Assembly: GCF_001870515.1 (NCBI RefSeq)
Contig: NZ_MDGT01000002.1
Location: forward strand, 310,066 to 374,065
Origin: Idiomarina sp. MD25a
Lineage (GTDB): Bacteria > Pseudomonadota > Gammaproteobacteria > Enterobacterales > Alteromonadaceae
DNA: 64,000 bases
Reading direction: 5' to 3'
Shown: piece after piece, positions 56,310 to 64,000 of the stretch
How positions within the stretch are numbered: position 1 is the stretch's first letter
Layout: each line of letters begins with the position of its first letter
Notes under the pieces: model-generated
What the model saw: the letters and a program-made list of their open reading frames with translations, nothing else
Database searches by the model: none
What the model was told of the DNA's origin: nothing
Made by a program: the position numbers and the translations under genes

Positions 56310-57863
56310 ATGGCGATTGATATTAAAGTTCCTCAATTACCCGAATCTGTTGCCGATGCCACCATCGCAACTTGGCACGTAAAACCAGGTGACAAAGTGT
56401 CGCGTGACCAGAATCTGGTTGACATCGAAACCGATAAGGTAGTGCTCGAAGTTGTCGCTGAAGCCGATGGCGTCATTGGCGAAATCATTGCTGACGAAGG
56501 CACCACGGTGACTGCTGAAGAAGTGATTGGCAAAATCGAAGAAGGCGCGGGTGACGACAGCAACGACGAGAGCGATAGCAAAGATTCGGCTAAAGAAGAT
56601 AAGAATGAAGAAAGTTCGTCAAAAGACGACAATGCTTCTGAAAAATCAGGCTCGGGCGAAAAAATTGAAGTCAAAGTACCGCAGTTACCTGAATCTGTCT
56701 CTGATGCAACCATTGCAACTTGGCATGTGAAAGCAGGCGACGCTGTTAAGCGCGACCAAAACCTTGTCGATATTGAAACTGACAAAGTGGTTCTTGAAGT
56801 TGTCGCGCCAGCAGATGGTGTCTTAGCTGAAATCACGCAAGACGAAGGCGCCACTGTGGGTGCTGATGATGTGATTGGCACGGTTGAAGCGGGCGCTGCT
56901 GCATCAGGCTCTGCTGATAAATCCTCAGCGAAGTCTGAAGACACTTCAACGGAGCAGAAAGATGAAGGCGACAGCGAAGTTGCGGGCCCAGCCGTACGTC
57001 GTTTGTTAGGCGAGCACGGCTTGAAACCGAGTGACGTAAAAGGCACCGGTAAAGGTGGTCGTGTGACCAAAGAAGATGTTGAGAAACACGTTAAAGGTCA
57101 GCAGTCTAAGTCAAGCTCTAGCAGCAACCAGAGTGCGTCTCAGCAGCCGCAAGCGGCGGGTGACCGTGACCAAAAACGTGTGCCGATGACGCGTTTGCGT
57201 AAACGTATCGCGGAGCGTTTATTACAAGCTAAGAACGATACGGCAATGTTGACGACGTTTAACGAAATCAACATGAAGCCGATTATGGACCTTCGTAAGA
57301 AGTACAAAGATGTGTTTGAAGAAACACACGGTACACGCTTAGGTTTCATGGGCTTTTACGTTAAAGCGGTCACAGAAGCATTAAAACGCTTCCCTGATGT
57401 CAACGCATCGATTGACGGTGATGATATCGTTTATCACAACTTCTTCGATGTAAGCATCGCGGTTTCAACACCACGTGGGTTGGTAACGCCTGTGTTACGT
57501 GATACCGACAAAATGTCTATCGCAGACATGGAAAACGGTATTCGTGATTTGGCTATCAAAGGACGTGATGGAAAACTCACATTGGAAGAAATGCAGGGCG
57601 GAAACTTCACGATCACCAATGGTGGTGTGTTTGGTTCACTGCTTTCAACTCCTATTTTGAACCCACCACAAAGCGCGATTTTGGGTATGCACAAAATCCA
57701 AGAACGCCCCATGGTGGTGGATGGTAAAATTGAGATATTGCCAATGATGTATTTGGCACTGTCTTATGACCACCGTATTATCGACGGCAAACAATCGGTT
57801 GGCTTCTTAGTCACGGTTAAAGAGCTGTTGGAAGATCCTCAACGTCTTATCCTGGATATCTAA
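56310..57863 (+). CDS. sucB: 2-oxoglutarate dehydrogenase E2 with two lipoyl domains
   Basis: Dihydrolipoamide succinyltransferase, 517 aa against about 405 in E. coli. The extra length is a second lipoyl domain: [11 protein letters not shown] occurs twice, with lipoyl Lys43 and Lys159. The two domains (about 1-80 and 118-195) are joined by a 40-residue acidic Ser/Asp/Lys linker. The E1/E3-binding domain is at about 223-262 ([20 protein letters not shown]) and the catalytic domain ends with SYDHRIIDG (His488, Asp492). A hairpin lies after its stop, then sucC. Confidence 0.95.
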   Translation: MAIDIKVPQLPESVADATIATWHVKPGDKVSRDQNLVDIETDKVVLEVVAEADGVIGEIIADEGTTVTAEEVIGKIEEGAGDDSNDESDSKDSAKEDKNEESSSKDDNASEKSGSGEKIEVKVPQLPESVSDATIATWHVKAGDAVKRDQNLVDIETDKVVLEVVAPADGVLAEITQDEGATVGADDVIGTVEAGAAASGSADKSSAKSEDTSTEQKDEGDSEVAGPAVRRLLGEHGLKPSDVKGTGKGGRVTKEDVEKHVKGQQSKSSSSSNQSASQQPQAAGDRDQKRVPMTRLRKRIAERLLQAKNDTAMLTTFNEINMKPIMDLRKKYKDVFEETHGTRLGFMGFYVKAVTEALKRFPDVNASIDGDDIVYHNFFDVSIAVSTPRGLVTPVLRDTDKMSIADMENGIRDLAIKGRDGKLTLEEMQGGNFTITNGGVFGSLLSTPILNPPQSAILGMHKIQERPMVVDGKIEILPMMYLALSYDHRIIDGKQSVGFLVTVKELLEDPQRLILDI

Positions 57864-57877
57864 AGACGCTGAGCACT

Positions 57878-57916
57878 CAGCCGTAAGTTGGATTCCAGCT
57901 TACGGCTGTTATTTTT
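57878..57916 (+). terminator. Terminator-like hairpin between sucB and sucC
   Basis: CAGCCGTAAG and CTTACGGCTG form a perfect 10-bp stem around an 11-base loop, followed by TTATTTTTG. A second GCGCCG/CGGCGC inverted pair lies just downstream. It would allow sucAB and sucCD to be expressed unequally. Confidence 0.6.
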
Positions 57917-58001
57917 GCGCCGTACGCGTTAGAATTCGGCGCGGTATTCGGGTAGGCAGCATTTCGCTGCTTTTGTTGTTTCAACGAATCGGAAGAGCAT
58001 C

Positions 58002-59168
58002 ATGAATTTGCATGAGTATCAGGGTAAGCAACTCTTTAAAGAGTTTGGTTTGCCAGTATCTGAAGGTTTTGCGTGCGATACTGCTGATGAAGCAGTTGAA
58101 GCGGCAAAACGTATTGGTGGAGACACTTGGGTTGTTAAATGTCAGGTTCACGCTGGCGGCCGCGGTAAAGCGGGCGGTGTGAAGTTGGTAAAAAGCACTG
58201 ACGAAGTTCGCGCTTTTGCTGAGCAGTGGTTAGGTAAAAACTTAGTAACTTTCCAAACCGACGAAAATGGTCAGCCGGTTGCTAAGATTTTAGTTGAAAG
58301 CTGCACTGACATTGCAGACGAGCTTTACCTAGGTGCAGTTGTAGACCGTGGTTCACGTAAAATCGTGTTCATGGCATCAACTGAAGGCGGCGTTGAAATC
58401 GAGAAAGTCGCTGAAGAAACACCAGAGAAAATCTTGAAAGTTGAAATCGATCCGACCGTAGGCGCACAGCCTTTCCAAGGTCGTGAATTAGGTTTCAAAT
58501 TGGGCCTTTCTGCAGATCAGGTGAAGCAGTTCACCAAAATCTTCTTAGGCTTAGCGAAAATGTTCGAGCAATACGACTTGGCATTGCTTGAAATTAACCC
58601 GCTCGTTATCACTGACGAAGGCAACTTGCACTGCCTAGACGCTAAAGTAGGCATCGATAGCAACGCATTGTACCGTCAGCCAAAAATCCGCGAAATGCAC
58701 GATCCGTCACAAGACGACGCGCGTGAAGCAGAAGCGGCTAAGTGGGAACTCAACTACGTTGCACTCGACGGCAACATCGGTTGTATGGTTAACGGCGCTG
58801 GTTTGGCGATGGGTACGATGGACATCGTTAAGTTAAGCGGTGGCGAACCTGCAAACTTCCTTGACGTTGGTGGCGGTGCAACTAAAGAACGCGTTTCTGA
58901 AGCATTCAAAATCATCTTGTCTGACAGCTCTGTGAAAGCCGTACTGGTTAACATCTTTGGTGGTATCGTCCGTTGTGACATGATCGCTGAAGGTATCATC
59001 GGTGCCGTCGAAGAAGTGGGCGTTAAAGTACCGGTTGTTGTTCGCCTTGAAGGTAACAATGCTGAACTAGGTACGCAGAAATTGAATGAAAGTGGCCTAA
59101 ACATTATCGCAGCAGAAAGCCTTTCTGACGCTGCTGATAAAGTGGTTGCTGCGGCAGGAGGTCAATAA
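58002..59168 (+). CDS. sucC: Succinyl-CoA synthetase subunit beta
   Basis: ADP-forming succinyl-CoA synthetase beta subunit, 388 aa as in E. coli. [22 protein letters not shown] is the family start, followed by [16 protein letters not shown], and the C-terminal [17 protein letters not shown] phosphate-binding segment. GGAAGAG lies upstream of ATG 58002. Its stop overlaps the sucD start by one base. Confidence 0.97.
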   Translation: MNLHEYQGKQLFKEFGLPVSEGFACDTADEAVEAAKRIGGDTWVVKCQVHAGGRGKAGGVKLVKSTDEVRAFAEQWLGKNLVTFQTDENGQPVAKILVESCTDIADELYLGAVVDRGSRKIVFMASTEGGVEIEKVAEETPEKILKVEIDPTVGAQPFQGRELGFKLGLSADQVKQFTKIFLGLAKMFEQYDLALLEINPLVITDEGNLHCLDAKVGIDSNALYRQPKIREMHDPSQDDAREAEAAKWELNYVALDGNIGCMVNGAGLAMGTMDIVKLSGGEPANFLDVGGGATKERVSEAFKIILSDSSVKAVLVNIFGGIVRCDMIAEGIIGAVEEVGVKVPVVVRLEGNNAELGTQKLNESGLNIIAAESLSDAADKVVAAAGGQ

Positions 59169-60040
59169 TGAGCGTTTTGATCGATAAAAACACCAAAGTT
59201 ATCTGCCAGGGTTTCACTGGTGGTCAAGGTACGTTCCACTCTGAGCAAGCAATTGCGTATGGTACGCAAATGGTTGGCGGTGTAACACCGGGTAAAGGTG
59301 GCCAAGAGCATTTAGGTCTACCTGTCTTCAACACTGTTAAAGAAGCGGTGGAAGCGACTGGCGCAACAGCATCAGTTATCTACGTACCGGCACCTTTCTG
59401 TAAGGATTCAATCATCGAAGCTGCAGATGCGGGTATCGAACTGATTGTTTGTATTACTGAAGGTATCCCAACATTGGACATGTTGTACGTTAAGGAATAC
59501 TTGACGCACAAAGGTGTTCGTATGATTGGTCCAAACTGCCCAGGCGTTATCACTCCTGATGAATGTAAGATCGGTATCATGCCAGGTCACATTCACAAGA
59601 AAGGTAAAGTCGGCATCGTTTCGCGTTCTGGTACATTGACTTATGAAGCCGTTAAGCAGACTACTGACGAAGGTTTCGGTCAGTCTACTTGTGTTGGTAT
59701 CGGTGGTGACCCGATCCCAGGCTCTAACTTCATCGACATCTTAGAGTTGTTCGAGAAGGATCCAGAGACCGAAGCTATTGTCATGATCGGTGAAATCGGT
59801 GGTACTGCAGAAGAAGAAGCTGCAGAATACATCAAAAACCACGTGACCAAACCTGTTGTTTCTTACATTGCAGGTGTCACTGCGCCTCCAGGTAAGCGTA
59901 TGGGTCACGCCGGCGCGATCATCGCAGGCGGTAAAGGTACAGCAGACGAGAAATTTGCTGCACTTGAAGCAGCTGGCGTTAAGACTGTACGTAGCTTGGC
60001 TGATATCGGCAAAGCAGTACGTGAGAAAACAGGTTGGTAA
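59168..60040 (+). CDS. sucD: Succinyl-CoA synthetase subunit alpha
   Basis: Alpha subunit of succinyl-CoA synthetase, 290 aa. [18 protein letters not shown] is the CoA-binding start; the phosphohistidine is in the [18 protein letters not shown] segment near residue 247. It is translationally coupled to sucC (TAATG) and is followed by a strong terminator. Confidence 0.97.
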   Translation: MSVLIDKNTKVICQGFTGGQGTFHSEQAIAYGTQMVGGVTPGKGGQEHLGLPVFNTVKEAVEATGATASVIYVPAPFCKDSIIEAADAGIELIVCITEGIPTLDMLYVKEYLTHKGVRMIGPNCPGVITPDECKIGIMPGHIHKKGKVGIVSRSGTLTYEAVKQTTDEGFGQSTCVGIGGDPIPGSNFIDILELFEKDPETEAIVMIGEIGGTAEEEAAEYIKNHVTKPVVSYIAGVTAPPGKRMGHAGAIIAGGKGTADEKFAALEAAGVKTVRSLADIGKAVREKTGW

Positions 60041-60058
60041 TCAACGTTGTTTAAGCTC

Positions 60059-60090
60059 ATAAAAAACCCGGCCTTGCGCCGGGTTTTTTG
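60059..60090 (+). terminator. Rho-independent terminator of sucCD
   Basis: AAAAAACCCGGC and GCCGGGTTTTTT form a GC-rich stem with a TTGC loop, flanked by A and T runs; it can also serve the convergent hydrolase gene. Confidence 0.92.
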
Positions 60091-60094
60091 TATC

Positions 60095-60124
60095 TTACGT
60101 TTAACGTAATGTGTTTAACGTAAT
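60095..60124. repeat. 15-bp palindrome and 12-bp direct repeat at the hydrolase 3' end
   Basis: TTACGTTTAACGTAA (60095-60109) is a perfect palindrome with a single central base. GTTTAACGTAAT occurs at 60099-60110 and again at 60113-60124; the second copy includes the stop codon region of the hydrolase gene. This looks like a small tandem duplication; no function is assigned. Confidence 0.5.
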
Positions 60125-61125
60125 TTTCCCTCTTCAAACATCACAAGCCATTCAGATAGCTGTTTATCGATCTTGTTGTCGTACACCATCATCGCGATAT
60201 GTGGGCGCTCGGGTAGGGTGATGACTTTAACGTTTGAGTTGTCATCAAACGAGGTAAAGGTTTCCTTTTTACTCAGTTTATCAAGCTCACCAACAAAAAT
60301 GAGTGATGGTGGCCAGTTAGCTTGTTGTAACTGATTAGCCAAAATACGTGCAGTATTGGCCTTCTCGACATTCGCTCCGACCGAAGCGGCAGCGCGTTCA
60401 ATACCTGCGGTAATATAATCATCGCCAATAAATTGGGTTAGCCAAGGCGAACTGCGTTTTGTTTCGATAAGCGCAGCTTCGGTAAAGTTATTCATCGGGG
60501 CGATGCCGATGAAACCATCGATCTTGCCATGCTTCGCGATATATTGTGCAGCTACGCTTGCACCATAGGATTTTCCGTACAGCAACAGCGGCAAGTCTGA
60601 GTTGTCACGGATCAAAGTGACTAATTGATGCAAACGTTCAACATCCGCCGGACCAAAACTCATCGGCTTATCGCGTGCACGCCCATGACCATTCAGGTCG
60701 AACAGCAACACGTCGTACCCTTGCGCCCGGAGTGCTCGACTATCAATATAAAGTGAACGGCTATCGGTGCTGTAGCTGTGTAGCATAATGACCTGACCGC
60801 GCGGCTCACTTTGTTTTGAAAGTTTACGAGCGTGGCTGTCGTCATAGTGATATTGGGTTGTCGTAGTGGTGCCTGTTTTGCTGTTTGTCAGCGCCACAGT
60901 AAAGGTGCTTTCAAACGCGTTTTCTTGTTGAGCAAATCCAGCGGCGGAGCCATAAAAGTAATCGAGGTTACCGATCTTACGGGACTGCAGACTAAAGATT
61001 TCTTGAGCTGCTTGTTCATCGGTAAAGTTTAGATTCATCCCATGGGGGTGGGCTACTTGGTCAGCAACGAGGGCTGTACAGCCTGATAAGTGCAAAAGTA
61101 GGAAGGCGGATATTATTAAGCGCAT
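60115..61125 (-). CDS. Alpha/beta hydrolase lipoprotein
   Basis: An exported hydrolase of 336 aa. The signal peptide ends in LSGC with lipidated Cys16, followed by Thr, consistent with outer-membrane sorting. The alpha/beta-hydrolase nucleophile elbow reads LLLYGKSYGASVA (GxSxG), the oxyanion region MLHSYST lies before it, and FVGELDKL and RPHIAM supply candidate acid and histidine residues near the C-terminus. The substrate is unknown; serine esterase/lipase-like chemistry is expected. Confidence 0.82.
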   Translation of the reverse strand: MRLIISAFLLLHLSGCTALVADQVAHPHGMNLNFTDEQAAQEIFSLQSRKIGNLDYFYGSAAGFAQQENAFESTFTVALTNSKTGTTTTTQYHYDDSHARKLSKQSEPRGQVIMLHSYSTDSRSLYIDSRALRAQGYDVLLFDLNGHGRARDKPMSFGPADVERLHQLVTLIRDNSDLPLLLYGKSYGASVAAQYIAKHGKIDGFIGIAPMNNFTEAALIETKRSSPWLTQFIGDDYITAGIERAAASVGANVEKANTARILANQLQQANWPPSLIFVGELDKLSKKETFTSFDDNSNVKVITLPERPHIAMMVYDNKIDKQLSEWLVMFEEGKLR

Positions 61126-61197
61126 AAGTAAATTTTTATATTTTGTAGTTGACCGTAATAGAAATTTGACTCTAGTGCAAGCGGAGTAATCGACTTA

Positions 61198-61214
61198 AAC
61201 TGGTTGTACCAGAA
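61198..61214. promoter_or_regulatory. FadR-like operator upstream of acyl-CoA dehydrogenase
   Basis: CTGGT and ACCAG flank TGT in a 13-bp palindrome (61200-61212) with AA on both sides. It resembles the E. coli fadBA operator core CTGGTnnnACCAG as I remember it. It overlaps the -35 of the candidate promoter at 61204-61233, where a repressor would block RNA polymerase. The regulator gene is not in this window. Confidence 0.5.
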
Positions 61215-61233
61215 AATCATTCATGCCTACAAT
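61204..61233 (+). promoter_or_regulatory. Candidate promoter of the acyl-CoA dehydrogenase operon
   Basis: TTGTAC (61204-61209) and TACAAT (61228-61233) are separated by 18 bases. The -10 is a good match, the -35 weak. It sits about 30 bases before the start codon, and the FadR-like box covers its -35. Confidence 0.4.
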
Positions 61234-61264
61234 GTGGTTATTGGGTATTTAAAGGAAACGTAGA

Positions 61265-62503
61265 ATGGACTTTTCACTTTCAGATAAAAGTCGTGATTAT
61301 TTGTCACGTGTACAAGAATTTATCGAACAGCATATCGTCCCTTATGAGTCTGACTACCGTAAAGAAAACCAACGTCTTAATGCCGGCCCTCACTGGCGTG
61401 AATGGCAGGTGCCACCGCATGTAGCTGAATTAAAAGCAATGGCTAAAAAAGCGGGCTTGTGGAATTTATTTTTGCCCGACGCTGAGCTTGGGCGGGGGCT
61501 AACAACACTCGAGTACGCGCCTATTGCCGAGTGTATGGGACACAGCTTATTGGCACCGGAAATCTTTAATTGTAATGCACCTGATACCGGCAATATGGAG
61601 GTGTTGTACCACTTTGGCAGTGCCTCGCAAAAGACGCAATGGCTTGAACCTCTCCTGGCAGGGGATATTCGGTCGGTGTTTTGTATGACGGAGCCTGATG
61701 TGGCGTCATCTGATGCAACCAACATGCAAACCACGATTACCGCTGACGGCGATGAGTGGGTGATAAACGGACGTAAATGGTGGAGCACCGGGCTCGGGCA
61801 TCCCGACGCTCAATTTGCCATCGTAATGGGTTTGACGGACGCGGATGCTGATAAGCACAGCCGTCACTCGATGGTGGTTGTGCCTTTAAATACACCCGGC
61901 GTATATATTGAGCGCATGCTCCCTGCGCTAGGCGAATACGATGCGCCTTATGGTCATGGCGAAGTGGTATTTGATGATGTGCGCGTACCTAAGGACCATA
62001 TCATCGTAGGACCGGGTGCAGGTTTTAAAATAGCGCAAGGGCGTTTAGGTCCAGGCCGTATTCATCATTGCATGCGCGCCATCGGTGCCGCCGAGCGCAC
62101 ACTCGATATGTTTATCGAGCGTGGCACATCGCGTATTGCGTTTGGGCAACCTTTGTTAAAGTTGGGTGGCAATACAGAACGTCTCGCAGATTTACGGGTT
62201 GCCATTGATCAAGCGCGTTTACTCACCCTTCATGCAGCATGGCAAATTGATAAGATGGGTGCAATGAAGGCGATTAAAGCGATTTCGTCAATTAAATTGG
62301 TCGCGCCGCAAGTACTGCAACGTGTGGTGGATGAAACCATGCAGCTGTATGGTGGCGCCGCGATGTGTCATGATACGCCTTTACCCGGTTTATTAGCGGT
62401 CGCTAAATCATTGCGTATTGCCGACGGCCCTGACGCAGTGCATCGTGCAACCATTGCTAAAACTGAAGTAAGAGCATGGCAGGAGCGAATGAATGAGCGT
62501 TGA
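61265..62503 (+). CDS. Acyl-CoA dehydrogenase family protein (ACAD11-like)
   Basis: FAD-dependent dehydrogenase of 412 aa, first step of beta-oxidation or a related acyl-CoA oxidation. FCMTEPDVASSDATNMQT and GRKWWSTGLGHP are typical flavin-binding segments; the C-terminal MQLYGGAAMCHD is the usual YGG motif. Position and the next gene (an APH-like kinase) match the bacterial counterpart of ACAD10/11, where a kinase and dehydrogenase handle 4-hydroxyacyl-CoA; this is an inference from pairing. AAAGGA lies upstream of ATG 61265, and the stop overlaps the kinase gene by 11 bases. Confidence 0.9.
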   Translation: MDFSLSDKSRDYLSRVQEFIEQHIVPYESDYRKENQRLNAGPHWREWQVPPHVAELKAMAKKAGLWNLFLPDAELGRGLTTLEYAPIAECMGHSLLAPEIFNCNAPDTGNMEVLYHFGSASQKTQWLEPLLAGDIRSVFCMTEPDVASSDATNMQTTITADGDEWVINGRKWWSTGLGHPDAQFAIVMGLTDADADKHSRHSMVVVPLNTPGVYIERMLPALGEYDAPYGHGEVVFDDVRVPKDHIIVGPGAGFKIAQGRLGPGRIHHCMRAIGAAERTLDMFIERGTSRIAFGQPLLKLGGNTERLADLRVAIDQARLLTLHAAWQIDKMGAMKAIKAISSIKLVAPQVLQRVVDETMQLYGGAAMCHDTPLPGLLAVAKSLRIADGPDAVHRATIAKTEVRAWQERMNER

Positions 62504-63575
62504 TGCAAATAGCGTACTTGACCAGTCTTCTCCCGTTAGAACGGAAGAGTCATTACCGATTGAGTCACTTGATGCGTGGCTAAAAGCCGAACTACCTGAG
62601 GTGGTCAGTGAGTCTTCGGGCGATTTAGCCATTACTCAGTATACCGGTGGGGCATCAAATTGGACTTATCGACTCGACTACCGAGATATTACTCTTGTTT
62701 TGCGGCGCCCACCCGATGGTACTAAGGCGAAATCTGCCCACGACATGGGACGTGAATATCGATTCCAAAAGGCGCTCAAGCCTCATTTTCCAGAGGTGCC
62801 GGAGGTGCTTGCACACTGCAAGGATGAGTCGGTTATCGGTGCTGAATTTTATGTGATGCGTCATGTTGAGGGAATTATTCCGCGTCGTCACTTTCCTCGC
62901 CAACTGGAATTAAGTGAACCACAAGCGCGGCAACTCTGTTTAAACGCGATTGACCGCCTTGTCGCGTTACATAACGTGGATATCAATGAATCGGGCTTAA
63001 AACGGTTAGCAAAGGGTAAGGGCTATACCCAGCGCCAAGTAGAAGGGTGGTGCAATCGATTCGAACGGGCGAAAACATGGAATGTATTTGGCGCTAAAGG
63101 CATCATGCGCTGGATTCGAGAAAACCAACCAAACGAAGAGACCATTTGTATGACGCACAATGATTTTCGTTTGGATAACTTAGTATTGGATGCCGATGAC
63201 CCGACTCACATCATTGGTATCCTTGATTGGGAGCTCGCGACACTCGGTAACCCGCTGATGGACTTGGGTAATGCGTTGGCCTACTGGATTCAGTCCGACG
63301 ACGATAAAATAGCCCGAGCGACGAAGCGTCAGCCGAGTGATTACCCAGGCATGTTAAATCGAGCAGAAATCATCGCCTATTATTGCCAGCAGACGGGCGT
63401 AGCGGTGGCTGACTTTAAGTTCTATGAGGTGTTTGGTTTATTCCGTCTCGCCGTAATTGCACAGCAGATTTATTATCGTTACCACCATAAGCAGACGAAT
63501 AATCCAGCGTTTAAAAACTTCTGGTTTTTGGTCAACTACTTGTTATGGCGTTGCCGTCGCAAAATAAAACAATAA
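62493..63575 (+). CDS. APH-like phosphotransferase (ACAD10/11 kinase-type)
   Basis: Aminoglycoside-phosphotransferase-fold protein of 360 aa. The nucleotide-binding TYRLDYRDITLVLRRPP, the catalytic HNDFRLDNLVLD and the metal-binding ILDWELATLGNPLMDLG are intact. In bacteria this subgroup occurs with acyl-CoA dehydrogenases, and the fused mammalian ACAD11 phosphorylates 4-hydroxyacyl-CoA; antibiotic resistance is not suggested. It overlaps the dehydrogenase gene and is followed by an SDR gene after 13 bases. Confidence 0.87.
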   Translation: MSVDANSVLDQSSPVRTEESLPIESLDAWLKAELPEVVSESSGDLAITQYTGGASNWTYRLDYRDITLVLRRPPDGTKAKSAHDMGREYRFQKALKPHFPEVPEVLAHCKDESVIGAEFYVMRHVEGIIPRRHFPRQLELSEPQARQLCLNAIDRLVALHNVDINESGLKRLAKGKGYTQRQVEGWCNRFERAKTWNVFGAKGIMRWIRENQPNEETICMTHNDFRLDNLVLDADDPTHIIGILDWELATLGNPLMDLGNALAYWIQSDDDKIARATKRQPSDYPGMLNRAEIIAYYCQQTGVAVADFKFYEVFGLFRLAVIAQQIYYRYHHKQTNNPAFKNFWFLVNYLLWRCRRKIKQ

Positions 63576-63588
63576 ATGGACGTGTACT

Positions 63589-64000
63589 ATGCAAGAACAG
63601 CAAACCGTATTAATTACTGGCGCGAGCTCGGGGCTCGGCGAGGGTATGGCGAAAGAGTTCGCCAGCAAGGGATACCACTTGTGCCTGTGTGCTCGGCGTA
63701 TTGAGCGTTTAGAAGCGTTAAAAAGTGACATCGAGCAAGCTTACCCAAAGGCTAACGTATACATTGCAGCGCTTGATGTTAACCAACACAACGATGTATT
63801 TGACGTGTTTGAGCGTTTTAAATCAGAAGCAGGCTCGATTGATAAAATCGTTGTTAATGCAGGGATGGGCAAAGGTGCTTCGTTAGGCACGGGTTACTTT
63901 GCTGCTAATCGAGCCACGGCTGAAACGAACTTCGTTGCAGCGTTGGCGCAATGCGAGGCGGCTATGGGTATTTTCAGAGCACAAGAACGAGGTCATTTGA
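63589..64000 (+). CDS. SDR family oxidoreductase (partial, cut by window end)
   Basis: ATG 63589 begins an open frame of 137 codons that runs off the right edge without a stop. The N-terminus TVLITGASSGLGEGMAKEF has the SDR cofactor motif TGASSGLG, and VVNAGMGKG corresponds to NNAG. It follows the APH-like kinase gene at 13 bases and probably belongs to the same fatty-acid operon. The catalytic Tyr/Lys lies beyond the window. Confidence 0.88.
   Translation, partial: MQEQQTVLITGASSGLGEGMAKEFASKGYHLCLCARRIERLEALKSDIEQAYPKANVYIAALDVNQHNDVFDVFERFKSEAGSIDKIVVNAGMGKGASLGTGYFAANRATAETNFVAALAQCEAAMGIFRAQERGHL

Noticed and set aside
56333-57070. Long 245-codon open frame antisense to sucB
   Set aside because: It mirrors the repeated lipoyl-domain sequence and acidic linker of sucB; its product is Ser/Thr-rich low-complexity sequence and shows no start signal.
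62493-63575. Aminoglycoside resistance gene
   Set aside because: The fold is APH-like, but overlap with an acyl-CoA dehydrogenase gene and the sequence type fit ACAD10/11-related kinases.
1-64000. tRNA, rRNA, CRISPR arrays, insertion sequences, prophage or att sites
   Set aside because: No cloverleaf-like or rRNA-like stretches, no regularly spaced repeats, no transposase or integrase reading frames and no terminal inverted repeats were seen.

Overview
The window reads as a chromosomal segment of a free-living, probably marine, gammaproteobacterium. Gene order and protein style fit Alteromonadales, most likely the Idiomarinaceae (Idiomarina, Pseudidiomarina or Aliidiomarina). This is judged from the gltA / sdhCDAB / sucABCD block, lolCDE-DUF2062-comEC-msbA-lpxK-ycaR-kdsB, mfd-csiV, exported lipoproteins and paired photolyases; no rRNA marker is present. 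Coding density is very high. I see no tRNA, rRNA, insertion sequence, prophage or CRISPR array.

Layout. 1-5.8 kb: an operon-like run of a partial gene (thermostable-hemolysin-like tail), an acyl-CoA-synthetase-like protein, a haem-oxygenase-like metal protein, an SDR, an exported TPR protein and an OmpR/QseBC-type two-component system. 5.8-8.9 kb: a MASE1-GGDEF cyclase and a PAS-GGDEF-EAL protein. 8.9-12.2 kb: two adjacent photolyase/cryptochrome genes and a DUF3429 membrane protein. 12.3-21 kb: an M16 lipoprotein protease, udk-nupC nucleoside salvage, tesB and acnA. 21-22.1 kb: folM-like and short folK-like genes. 22.3-27.4 kb: a tightly packed five-gene run (secreted membrane-anchored protein, Na+/solute symporter, 40-aa membrane peptide, aspartate-carbamoyltransferase-like enzyme, long asparagine-synthetase-like enzyme), the best candidate here for an undescribed system. 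27.4-31.8 kb: MsrAB fusion, an unknown exported protein, an extracellular nuclease and its coupled MarR regulator. 31.8-37.1 kb: csiV, mfd and a degenerate PilZ-like protein. 37.2-47 kb: cell-envelope genes lolCDE, msbA, lpxK and kdsB, with comEC and a DUF2062 gene. 47-48.3 kb: a KamA-type radical SAM enzyme. 48.6-60 kb: the TCA block, gltA divergent from sdhCDAB-sucAB-sucCD. 60.1-64 kb: an alpha/beta hydrolase lipoprotein, then an acyl-CoA dehydrogenase / APH-like kinase / SDR operon cut by the window end.

How the parts work together. acnA, gltA, sdh and suc supply most of the TCA cycle from citrate synthesis to fumarate, and TesB, the acyl-CoA dehydrogenase operon and the first cluster point to fatty-acid handling. 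A dyad at the acnA start and a FadR-like box over the acyl-CoA dehydrogenase promoter share a TGGTTGnACC core, a possible link between fatty-acid and TCA control (inference only). Several starts differ from the longest open frame; these were moved to the codon with the best Shine-Dalgarno sequence or family-typical N-terminus and are explained entry by entry.
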